A stretch of 14,277 nt of DNA from Thermoplasmata archaeon (GTDB taxonomy: Archaea; Thermoplasmatota; Thermoplasmata; Thermoplasmatales; Thermoplasmataceae). The notes under the pieces are model-generated. The model was not told where the DNA came from. It saw only the letters and a program-made list of their open reading frames with translations, and ran no database searches. The translations under genes and the position numbers were made by a program. Location: contig JAJZYV010000013.1 in NCBI GenBank assembly GCA_021797955.1, positions 1 to 14,277 on the forward strand, read 5' to 3'. Below are positions 6,904 to 13,493 of the stretch, piece by piece (position 1 is the stretch's first letter; each line of letters begins with the position of its first letter).

Positions 6904-7790
6904 AATTTTTAGTGTTCTCTGAAAATCTTGGTTCCCTCAGCCAGATGATTACATACCTGAGGGAGAAAGGAGAGGTTATTGGAGTCGGACTTGAAAAGTC
7001 TTCTTCTGAGGCCTCAAATTTTGGAGCCTCAAAGTTATATTCCATTAAGGGTGATATCCTTTCTGACAGTGCAGCAAAGCTTCTGGAAGAATTGTTTAAG
7101 AAAGAGGGTGTCGATAATATTTTCCTGAGTTCATCCATTTTGGGAAGAGAAGCAGCTGGTATTCTCTCCGTGGCGTTGGGTGCAGGAATAGTCCCAGAGA
7201 TCAACGAGATCTCCTTTGATGGTTCAAAGGCAAAAACGAAAAGATTCTATCTGGGAGGTAAAACCGTTCTTGAAGAAGAATCCCAGGCTAAGATATTCAC
7301 AGTTTCTCCGGGAATTTCAGATGCCATAAAGTCTGATAAGAAATCAGAAATATTTTCCATAGAAGCTCCGCAATCCAAAATAAAAATACTCAGCAGACAG
7401 TCCAAGAAAGCTGAGGGGAGTAACATTGAAAATGCGAAAATTATAGTGTGCATTGGCAGGGGGCTAGGAAAGAAGGAAGGAATTGAATCGGTCAAACCAC
7501 TAGTTGAAGCTGTGCACGGTGAAATTGCAGGTTCCAGACCTGTGTGTCTTGATTATCAGTGGCTGGGCGAAGATAGACAAATAGGATTATCAGGGAAAAA
7601 GGTCAGACCTGCCATATATGTGGGAGTAGGAGTATCAGGTCAGATACAGCATATAGCAGGTATGAGAGGATCCAAGATCGTAATTGCCATAAACAAAGAT
7701 AAAACTGCTCCGATTTTCGAGGAAGCAGATTATGGTCTTGTAGGTGATCTCTACCAGATAATTCCAAAAATTGTGGAAAAATTATCCTAA
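6900..7790 (+). CDS. etfA: Electron transfer flavoprotein, alpha subunit (FAD-binding)
   Basis: This 296-residue protein binds the redox-active FAD of ETF. The N-terminal half (about 1-165) is the diverged Rossmann-like domain. The C-terminal half carries the FAD domain: GRGLGKKE (187-194), GSRP with Arg213, SGKKVRP (231-237), GVSGQIQH (244-251), INKD (264-267) and DYGLVGDL (277-284). The ATG at 6900 overlaps the etfB stop by 4 nt and is preceded, 7 nt away, by a strong AAGGAGG (6886-6892). This is one of the few clear Shine-Dalgarno sites in the window, as expected for an internal operon gene. Electrons from the acyl-CoA dehydrogenases are likely passed on to the membrane protein encoded 118 nt downstream. 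Confidence 0.96.
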   Translation: MKFLVFSENLGSLSQMITYLREKGEVIGVGLEKSSSEASNFGASKLYSIKGDILSDSAAKLLEELFKKEGVDNIFLSSSILGREAAGILSVALGAGIVPEINEISFDGSKAKTKRFYLGGKTVLEEESQAKIFTVSPGISDAIKSDKKSEIFSIEAPQSKIKILSRQSKKAEGSNIENAKIIVCIGRGLGKKEGIESVKPLVEAVHGEIAGSRPVCLDYQWLGEDRQIGLSGKKVRPAIYVGVGVSGQIQHIAGMRGSKIVIAINKDKTAPIFEEADYGLVGDLYQIIPKIVEKLS

Positions 7791-7802
7791 TTTTTTCTTT
7801 TT
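7791..7802 (+). terminator. Oligo-T terminator after etfA
   Basis: A T6-C-T5 stretch immediately follows the etfA stop. It would separate etfBA from the downstream oxidoreductase, which has its own promoter element. Readthrough remains possible because the gap is only 118 nt. Confidence 0.5.
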
Positions 7803-7828
7803 ATCATTGTTGCATTACATAAGAAAGG

Positions 7829-7856
7829 TATGTCGAAATCGATTACTTTTTTAACC
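7829..7856 (+). promoter_or_regulatory. Promoter with TATGTCGAAATCGA element upstream of the membrane oxidoreductase
   Basis: TATGTCGAAATCGA (7829-7842) is followed by TTACTTTTTTAACC. The T-rich part is a weak TATA-like element centred near 7849, giving a predicted start near 7875 and a leader of about 34 nt with GGTG 7 nt before the ATG. The 14-mer is identical to the one before the thiolase operon, and the TTTTAACC tail is displaced by one base. Confidence 0.55.
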
Positions 7857-7908
7857 TTACCTTTATCTACAAAATAGGATCTGAAGGATCCAATAATGGT
7901 GCCTTGAT

Positions 7909-9921
7909 ATGAATTTAGTTTCGATTCTAGTGCTGGCAGGTATACTCATTGCTGTGTTCGCTTTCTTTTATAAACTGTATGAAATCCTATGGGATGCATT
8001 AAAAATTCCGTTGAAAAAGCCTCGCATGAAGCTTGATCTTGGGAGAAGGATCTACATACTCATAAGAAATGTCTTCCTTCAAGCGAAGCTCTTTAAAGAC
8101 CCTTTTGCGGGCATAATGCATGCGCTTATGTTTTGGGGTTTTATAGTTTTTGGAGCATATTCAGTTGACTTCTTCTATGTTACCATATTTGGTCATCAGC
8201 TATTTTCTCCAGGTATACTCACTGATATCATCTTCTTCACCGTTAATATATTTGCAGGCATAGTAATTGCAGATGTTATCTATGCTGCCGTGAGGAGATG
8301 GGGGCTTAAGATAAAGAGATATCAAGGATTCAACGGTTTTGAAGCGGCATTTATATTAGTTCTCATAGGGCTTCTCATGGTCACTTACTTCATAATGTCA
8401 ATTCTTGACATGCAGGGGCTCCTGAGTGGATATACGTTTGTAGTTCGATCCGGAGCACCCCATTATTTGGAACCTTTTTCATATGCTCTGGCTTCGGTTA
8501 TTCCTAAGGCACCGTCTTCATATGTATATTACATCTTCTGGTCAGCCTTCTGGATTCATGCGCTGGATTTCATGGTGTTTCTTATTTATATACCCAGATC
8601 AAAGCACCTTCACCTCTTTGCAGCTCCCTTTAATGTCCTCTTTTCAACAGGTACTCAGGCAACACCTCTCCCAATAGATTTTGAGAAAGAAACAAGATTT
8701 GGTGCGACAGACATCAGGGATTTCACATGGAAGGATTACTTCGATTTCTATTCTTGTACAGAATGCGGCAGGTGCACAGATAACTGTCCTGCAAACATGA
8801 CCGGGAAGACACTTTCACCAAGAGATATCATCTGGGACATAAGAGAAACCGTTATGGCCCAGGGCAAGGAATATAGGAAGAACAAGGGAAATCCAGATGA
8901 AGTCTTCAAGACGGTCATAGGAGATCCCATATTGGAAAAAGACCTTTGGTCATGCACCACATGCATGGCATGTGTTGAGCAGTGCCCTGTAATGATTGAT
9001 CATGTACCTAAAATAATAGATATGAGAAGATCACTTGTTCTGAATCAGGGTAAGGCCCCTAAGGAATCCCTTGATCTTTTCAGAAATATTGAATCTTATG
9101 CGAGCCCCTATGCAATAGACCCTTCAACGAGGGGAGACTGGGCAGAAAATCTTGAAGTTGTTGACCTCTCAAAGAATCCAGATGCAAATTATGATGTTCT
9201 GTATTGGGTTGGATGTGTTGCATCCTATGATCGCAGGAATCAGGATATAGCAAAATCTGTCACAAAGATACTTAAAAAAGCAGGGGTTAAATTTGCCATT
9301 CTAGGTAGCATGGAGAAATGCACGGGTGATCCGGCAAGGAGAACCGGAAATGAGTATTTGGCAGATATGATGATTAAACAGAATGTGGAAACATTCAAGG
9401 AAAAGAAGATTCACAAGGTCATAACTGCCTGTCCACACTGCTTTAATTCATTGAAAAATGAATACAAGGAATATGGTGTTGAACTTGAGGTCTATCATCA
9501 CTCTGAATACATTAACAGGCTCATCAGTGATAAGAAGATAAGCGTAAAGGCATTAACCTCAGATTCCAGTGAGAAGTATACATACCATGATTCCTGTTAT
9601 CTTGGGAGATACAACAAGATATACGATGCTCCCAGAGAGATTATCGGATCATTCACAGAAAACTTTGAGGAGATGGAGAAAAACAAAAGCAAGGCTCTCT
9701 GTTGTGGTGCCGGCGGAGGCAGACTATGGATGCAGGAGACTGAAGGTACAATGGTTTCCCATAAACGTATAGAGATGGCAGATAAGATTAATGCCTCAAC
9801 AGTTGTCACTGCATGTCCATACTGTATGACCATGCTAGACGACGCAAGAAAAACAACAAACAGGGAAGATAAGATGAACATTCAGGATTTAAGTGAAGTT
9901 ATTGCCAAACGTCTGGATTAG
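7909..9921 (+). CDS. Membrane iron-sulfur / cytochrome b oxidoreductase, ETF:(mena)quinone oxidoreductase (EMO/EtfD) type
   Basis: This 670-residue fusion has a membrane part of about five helices (3-23, 68-92, 103-127, 145-168, 205-228), NarI-like, with His71 and His217 as candidate haem ligands. Next come two 4Fe-4S motifs, CTECGRCTDNCP (283-294) and CTTCMACVEQCP (349-360). Two CCG-type domains as in heterodisulfide reductase HdrD follow. The first has Cys436, KCTGDPARR (470-478) and CPHC (508-511). The second has Cys563, CCGAGGG (598-604) and CPYC (636-639). This architecture is that of EMO, shown in Geobacter and Syntrophus to pass ETF electrons to menaquinone, and of mycobacterial EtfD. 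Position directly after etfBA supports that role. It could alternatively serve another cytoplasmic donor. Start is ATG, with GGTG 7 nt upstream. Its promoter resembles that of the thiolase-dehydrogenase operon, as expected if the two are co-regulated. Confidence 0.92.
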   Translation: MNLVSILVLAGILIAVFAFFYKLYEILWDALKIPLKKPRMKLDLGRRIYILIRNVFLQAKLFKDPFAGIMHALMFWGFIVFGAYSVDFFYVTIFGHQLFSPGILTDIIFFTVNIFAGIVIADVIYAAVRRWGLKIKRYQGFNGFEAAFILVLIGLLMVTYFIMSILDMQGLLSGYTFVVRSGAPHYLEPFSYALASVIPKAPSSYVYYIFWSAFWIHALDFMVFLIYIPRSKHLHLFAAPFNVLFSTGTQATPLPIDFEKETRFGATDIRDFTWKDYFDFYSCTECGRCTDNCPANMTGKTLSPRDIIWDIRETVMAQGKEYRKNKGNPDEVFKTVIGDPILEKDLWSCTTCMACVEQCPVMIDHVPKIIDMRRSLVLNQGKAPKESLDLFRNIESYASPYAIDPSTRGDWAENLEVVDLSKNPDANYDVLYWVGCVASYDRRNQDIAKSVTKILKKAGVKFAILGSMEKCTGDPARRTGNEYLADMMIKQNVETFKEKKIHKVITACPHCFNSLKNEYKEYGVELEVYHHSEYINRLISDKKISVKALTSDSSEKYTYHDSCYLGRYNKIYDAPREIIGSFTENFEEMEKNKSKALCCGAGGGRLWMQETEGTMVSHKRIEMADKINASTVVTACPYCMTMLDDARKTTNREDKMNIQDLSEVIAKRLD

Positions 9922-9985
9922 ATTCATTTTTAATACTTTCATTACATAATTGCACAAACTTTGATTTAAACAAAAATTTCCTAAG

Positions 9986-9993
9986 GATTTTTT
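9986..9993 (+). terminator. Possible oligo-T terminator after the membrane oxidoreductase
   Basis: ATTTTTT with six T lies about 65 nt after the stop codon, in the short convergent gap before the small coiled-coil genes. A weaker T5 is at 9927-9931. No hairpin immediately precedes either. Confidence 0.3.
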
Positions 9994-10006
9994 GACAGAT
10001 TAATTC

Positions 10007-10345
10007 CTATTGGAATTCATGAAGTATTAAGTAATGATCGAGAATCCTGTTTATTTCATCCAGATCAGAACCAATGGGAATTCCAAGCATCTTAAGTTCT
10101 GCCATATATGATTTAACAACTATGGAGTTCTTGTGAGTATTCATGAATTTTTCATGAACATCATAGTTAATCGCAGCTAGCTGTGAGTGGATATTTGAAA
10201 CAACTTCCAGGTTATCCATATATTGTTTGTGCTCTTCCATCAGCAACCTTACCAATTCTTTGTATTCTCCCTCGTTTTCCATGAGTTCCTTTATTTCATC
10301 CTCACTTATGAATACTATATTTTGAAGTTTTCCCATATCAATCAT
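10007..10345 (-). CDS. Small helical protein, unknown function (112 aa)
   Basis: This intact 112-residue frame is predicted to be almost wholly helical and acidic: Glu-rich between residues 14 and 40 (EDEIKELMENEGEYKELVRL), then a helix around NLEVVSNIHSQLAAINYDV and a final IPIGSDLDEINRILDHYL segment. There is no signal peptide, membrane helix or metal motif. It is the second gene of a pair: its ATG overlaps the TGA of the preceding small gene (ATGA), and a G-rich stretch lies 8-13 nt upstream as ribosome binding site. The ATG three codons later is an alternative start. I do not recognise the family. The overlap implies coupled production with the coiled-coil partner and perhaps a physical complex. 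Confidence 0.7.
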   Translation of the reverse strand: MIDMGKLQNIVFISEDEIKELMENEGEYKELVRLLMEEHKQYMDNLEVVSNIHSQLAAINYDVHEKFMNTHKNSIVVKSYMAELKMLGIPIGSDLDEINRILDHYLILHEFQ

Positions 10346-10569
10346 CTTTCTGCCCCCCTATAAACCGAGTCACCAGCTAAATTCTTTAGCCTCTTGAGCC
10401 ATGCCTCTGAGATTTCATAATCGGTCTTTATACCATTCAAAATGTTCCTATTGTGGATGACAGACTGTTTTAGCTCTTCTATGGTATTTTCCATCTCTTC
10501 ATTCATCTTCCTGAGGGTCTCTGTTCTTGATACTAATTTCCTATGGAGATTTTCGTTCACAATTACCAT
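10342..10569 (-). CDS. Small coiled-coil protein, unknown function (~75 aa)
   Basis: From the ATG at 10569 the protein has 75 residues. Residues 7-50 carry hydrophobic spacing typical of a coiled coil (LHRKLVSRTETLRKMNEEME, then TIEELKQSVIHNRNIL). A more mixed C-terminus ends in RGAER. An upstream TTG (10581) is in frame but overlaps the TATA box. TTAATATA on the minus strand (10589-10582) is centred 25.5 nt before an in-frame GTG at 10560, so a leaderless mRNA starting there (72 residues) is quite possible. Its stop overlaps the start of the 112-residue gene. It is divergent from the unknown 305-residue gene, sharing an 80-nt promoter region. Function unknown; an oligomerising adaptor is a guess. 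Confidence 0.65.
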   Translation of the reverse strand: MVIVNENLHRKLVSRTETLRKMNEEMENTIEELKQSVIHNRNILNGIKTDYEISEAWLKRLKNLAGDSVYRGAER

Positions 10570-10581
10570 ACCAAATTGCAA

Positions 10582-10589
10582 TATATTAA
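10582..10589 (-). promoter_or_regulatory. TATA box of the small coiled-coil gene pair
   Basis: TTAATATA on the minus strand, centred at 10585.5, predicts a start near 10560. That coincides with an in-frame GTG of the coiled-coil gene. Confidence 0.5.
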
Positions 10590-10620
10590 TTTTGAAATCA
10601 TGCAGAATTGTGTTACAAAA

Positions 10621-10630
10621 CCTTATTAGG
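10621..10630 (+). promoter_or_regulatory. TATA-like box of the 305-residue unknown gene
   Basis: CCTTATTAGG is centred at 10625.5, 25.5 nt upstream of the ATG at 10651, and there is no Shine-Dalgarno sequence. This fits a leaderless transcript. A second AT-rich block (10633-10646) lies too close to the ATG to direct a start there. Confidence 0.4.
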
Positions 10631-10650
10631 GTAATTTAAAATATAAATGC

Positions 10651-11568
10651 ATGCTTATTGAAGAATGGGATAATACTCCCTTTATTACATGTAAACTTAT
10701 CATGAAAGAGAATTCACAACCATTTAATTTTGCTGTTACAGCCAAGATAAATGCAATGGGTCAACTCGATCAGGATAAGAATCTAATTAGATTCTCTATA
10801 CCAAAACGGAGTAATCCAGATAGAGAGTTTCAAATATTTCTTACCGCCACAGAAAGTGTTGAAGCAAATGATTACTGGATTATGGAATTCAAGAAGGAAT
10901 CATATGTTGAACCCTTAATTGAAGTTATGAATATACCGTCAGTATATTTTAACAGCATTAAGATGAATGGAAACGAAATAGAACTCCGGTTCTCCTTCCA
11001 TGAATCAAGATTAAAAGACGTTTCAGATTTTATTTTAAAGGCCGCGTCTGAAAATCATGATATATCTGTGCTGGATATAGGCCGGAGAGATTCATTATTC
11101 AATATAGTACAGGAGATTAACGACAAGAACGAGATTTATTTGGTAAGTTTAATCAGCAGACCTCCTGAGAGAGTGCTAAATATAGGAGATGCTTCAGTAA
11201 GAACAAAATGGATCAGATTAATCAAATCAGTGGTCTCAGGGAAGATCAATGGAATAATACACATTCTTGGTGGAGAGATAAACCCAAATGAATCCAATTT
11301 TATACCCATAGATGTAAAGGAGAGGATATATCAAGCGGAAACTGAAAATAAAATAATAAAGGATATTGAACAAGAATCGAGAAAGAACGGATTGGATTAT
11401 CTTTTAAGGATAAACAGATTTGATGGTGAATTCTGGGTTGCGGAATATTACATACTAAAAGAGGATACAAAAACAATGCTCGGCATAATTTCAGATATAA
11501 TAGAAAAAAATGAGGATTGGAACCTTATTCTGAGAGATTTTGTTCCATTTTCTAAAATAATTACCTGA
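10651..11568 (+). CDS. Unrecognised soluble protein, 305 aa
   Basis: This intact 305-residue frame is rich in Glu, Lys, Ile and Asn. The N-terminal ~115 residues look beta-rich (alternating hydrophobic strands such as NLIRFSIPKR and FQIFLTATE). The middle includes HDISVLDIGRRDSLFNIVQE. A helical charged segment covers about 227-250 (KERIYQAETENKIIKDIEQE). The end alternates strand and helix (LLRINRFDGEFWVAEYYILK). There is no signal peptide, transmembrane segment, Cys cluster, nucleotide-binding loop or obvious helix-turn-helix. I cannot name a family. The overall plan faintly recalls archaeal sensor/regulator proteins of the bacterio-opsin activator group without the DNA-binding end, but this is weak. 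It is divergent from the two small coiled-coil genes and tail-to-tail with ilvE, 11 nt apart. Confidence 0.8.
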   Translation: MLIEEWDNTPFITCKLIMKENSQPFNFAVTAKINAMGQLDQDKNLIRFSIPKRSNPDREFQIFLTATESVEANDYWIMEFKKESYVEPLIEVMNIPSVYFNSIKMNGNEIELRFSFHESRLKDVSDFILKAASENHDISVLDIGRRDSLFNIVQEINDKNEIYLVSLISRPPERVLNIGDASVRTKWIRLIKSVVSGKINGIIHILGGEINPNESNFIPIDVKERIYQAETENKIIKDIEQESRKNGLDYLLRINRFDGEFWVAEYYILKEDTKTMLGIISDIIEKNEDWNLILRDFVPFSKIIT

Positions 11569-11579
11569 GTTTAAACCTG

Positions 11580-12491
11580 CTACTTTACTGGCGTAAGCCA
11601 TTTTGAATATTTACTATCCTTTCCCTGAACAATATTGAAGAATTTATCCCTTATCTTCGATGTAAGAGGACCAACTTTTCCGTTTCCAATATCTAATCCA
11701 TCTACATTGAGAATCGGTGTAATTTCAGCAGCTGTTCCGCAGAAGAAAAGTTCATCTGCAACATAAATTTCCTCACGGTGAACATATCTTTCAGTTGTGT
11801 GGATACCCATATCATTTACCACTTCCAGAAGGGACATCCTTGTTATTCCAAGGAGAATGGAACTGTCTTCTCCTGGCGTTATTAATTTACCGTCCCTTAC
11901 AAGGAATATATTTTCTCCGGGCCCTTCTGCGACCATTCCGTTCCTGTCAAGAATTATGGCCTCGTCAAACCCGCTTCTCCTGGCTTCCTTCATTGCAAGC
12001 ACAGAGTTGAGATAATTACCGCTCCCTTTTGCCTGAGTTGGCAACGAAGAGGAATCAAACCTTCTAAGCGATGATATTTTGCATCTTAAACCGGCATCAG
12101 CGTTTGAGAAATATTTCCCAAATTCGAATGCTCCAACAAACACACTAATTTTCTTTCCGTATGTTGAAACTCCAACTTTGGAGTCATCGTAAAATGCAAA
12201 AGGTCGGATGTAAGCACTTTTTAGATGATTCTCTCTTACAGTTTCAATAATTGCCTCCTTTATCTGTTCCCTGGTAAATCCAAGATCCATCATATATATC
12301 TTGGCGGTCTTCATGAAACGATTAACATGCTCATCTAATCTGAATATCGCAGGACCTTCCGGGGTCTCATATGCCCTTATGCCTTCAAAAATCCCACTTC
12401 CATATTGAAGTGAGTGGGTCATAATTGGAACATTTGCTTCTGAATATGGGATCAGTTTTCCGTTAAGCCAGCACTTCTGATTTTCTGCCAT
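11580..12491 (-). CDS. ilvE: Branched-chain amino acid aminotransferase
   Basis: This 303-residue fold-type IV PLP aminotransferase interconverts Leu, Ile and Val with their 2-oxoacids using 2-oxoglutarate. The N-terminus has WLNGKLIPYSEANVP (8-22) and HSLQYGSGIFEGIRAYET (26-43), the family opening. The PLP Lys is Lys155 in QAKGSGNYLNS. LDRNGMVAEGPGENIF (181-196) supplies the glutamate that contacts the PLP nitrogen, Glu193. GITRMS (215-220) and GTAAEITPI (252-260) complete the phosphate and substrate site. The ATG at 12491 is preferred over the one at 12497 because AATAAATA is centred about 25 nt upstream of it, in leaderless geometry. It is divergent from the lipA-2-oxoacid dehydrogenase unit, so together they suggest branched-chain amino acid breakdown, although IlvE also works in biosynthesis. 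Confidence 0.95.
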   Translation of the reverse strand: MAENQKCWLNGKLIPYSEANVPIMTHSLQYGSGIFEGIRAYETPEGPAIFRLDEHVNRFMKTAKIYMMDLGFTREQIKEAIIETVRENHLKSAYIRPFAFYDDSKVGVSTYGKKISVFVGAFEFGKYFSNADAGLRCKISSLRRFDSSSLPTQAKGSGNYLNSVLAMKEARRSGFDEAIILDRNGMVAEGPGENIFLVRDGKLITPGEDSSILLGITRMSLLEVVNDMGIHTTERYVHREEIYVADELFFCGTAAEITPILNVDGLDIGNGKVGPLTSKIRDKFFNIVQGKDSKYSKWLTPVK

Positions 12492-12511
12492 GAACATTTA
12501 TTGTTGAAAGT

Positions 12512-12519
12512 TATTTATT
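12512..12519 (-). promoter_or_regulatory. TATA box of ilvE
   Basis: AATAAATA on the minus strand, centred at 12515.5, lies 25 nt upstream of the ATG at 12491 with no Shine-Dalgarno sequence before the codon. This supports a leaderless start and the shorter protein. Confidence 0.5.
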
Positions 12520-12608
12520 CCTTTGCCATTAAAACTAAGGTTTATTAATGAGGTTACAGCCATTGATCTCTTTCATCCGGCATATAAAGAACAGCACCAC
12601 ATCGATAA

Positions 12609-12618
12609 TTTAGTATAT
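12609..12618 (+). promoter_or_regulatory. TATA box of lipA
   Basis: TTTAGTATAT is centred at 12613.5, 25.5 nt upstream of the GTG at 12639. An ATG at 12632 is out of frame and closes after eight codons, so the GTG is the only workable start and the mRNA is probably leaderless. Confidence 0.6.
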
Positions 12619-12638
12619 GGATTAATTATATATGTTAC

Positions 12639-13493
12639 GTGAAGCCAGGCTACGTTAAGGTTAATATTCCCTCAGGGGAAAATTATATTTCCATTAAGCA
12701 TAATCTTATGGAAAAAAACCTTCATACGGTTTGTCAGGAAGCACGATGCCCCAATATAGCCGAATGTTGGGATTCAGGCACAGCTACATTCATGATACTT
12801 GGAAGCAATTGCTCAAGAGGTTGCCGATTCTGCTCGGTAACACATGGTGGAATGCTGCCTGTTGATCCAGATGAACCTGCAAAGATAAGAGATTCTGTTA
12901 TTGCAATGAATCTAAAATACGCAGTTATTACATCTGTTGACCGTGATGATCTTCCAGATCAGGGTTCCGTTCATTATTCCAAAGTGATCAATGAGATCAG
13001 GATGTCAGGGGTTCTCGTGGAGGCACTCATACCAGATTTTTCAGGTAATGAAGAGCTGTTGGAGAATATTTTACAATCTAATCCAGATGTTCTGGCACAC
13101 AATGTGGAAACTGTAAGAAGATTGACTCCAAAGATTAGAGATCATAGAGCTAACTATGAGCAATCTTTAAAAGTGTTGAAATATTTCAAGGAGAGAAATA
13201 ACACGCTTATAACAAAATCATCCATAATGCTCGGACATGGAGAGTTGGATCATGAGGTTGAGGAAACAATGGATGATTTAAGGGGTGTGGGTGTGGATAT
13301 TTTAACCATCGGTCAATATCTGAGACCATCAAAGAAACAGATAGAAGTTACTGAATACTGTTCAATGGAGAGATTCAAGATGTTTGAGAAGATAGGGTAC
13401 GAAAAAGGGTTCTCCTTTGTGGCTTCAGGGCCGCTTGTGAGAACATCATATAAAGCTGCAGAAGCCTGGGCTTCCAGGAGGTTGATTAAATGA
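12639..13493 (+). CDS. lipA: Lipoyl synthase (radical SAM)
   Basis: This 284-residue enzyme inserts two sulfurs into protein-bound octanoyl groups to make the lipoyl cofactor of 2-oxoacid dehydrogenase E2 proteins. The auxiliary cluster ligands Cys32, Cys37 and Cys43 are in CQEARCPNIAEC, and the radical SAM cluster is CSRGCRFC (58-65). The C-terminal motif reads RTSY (268-271) where most LipA proteins have RSSY, whose serine ligates the auxiliary cluster that is sacrificed in the reaction. One Ser remains, so activity is plausible. It is shorter than the E. coli enzyme (321 residues), lacking its N-terminal extension. The GTG start follows from TATA spacing. Its stop overlaps the start of the 2-oxoacid dehydrogenase E1 alpha gene (ATGA), tying cofactor synthesis to the enzyme complex that needs it. 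Confidence 0.95.
   Translation: MKPGYVKVNIPSGENYISIKHNLMEKNLHTVCQEARCPNIAECWDSGTATFMILGSNCSRGCRFCSVTHGGMLPVDPDEPAKIRDSVIAMNLKYAVITSVDRDDLPDQGSVHYSKVINEIRMSGVLVEALIPDFSGNEELLENILQSNPDVLAHNVETVRRLTPKIRDHRANYEQSLKVLKYFKERNNTLITKSSIMLGHGELDHEVEETMDDLRGVGVDILTIGQYLRPSKKQIEVTEYCSMERFKMFEKIGYEKGFSFVASGPLVRTSYKAAEAWASRRLIK

Noticed and set aside
7712..7724. CGATTTTCGAG inside etfA resembling the TCGA-NN-TCGA palindrome
   Set aside because: It is within a conserved coding segment (APIFEEADYGL), the spacing differs and there is no TATA context.
10002..10017. Hairpin AATTCC-TATT-GGAATT at the end of the 112-residue gene as a terminator
   Set aside because: The stem is only 6 bp and AT-rich, it overlaps the stop codon, and no T-run follows on either strand.
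12600..12612. ATCGATAATTTA upstream of lipA as a third copy of the shared promoter element
   Set aside because: Only a short ATCGAT core with an AT-rich tail matches; the TATGTCGAA half is absent.
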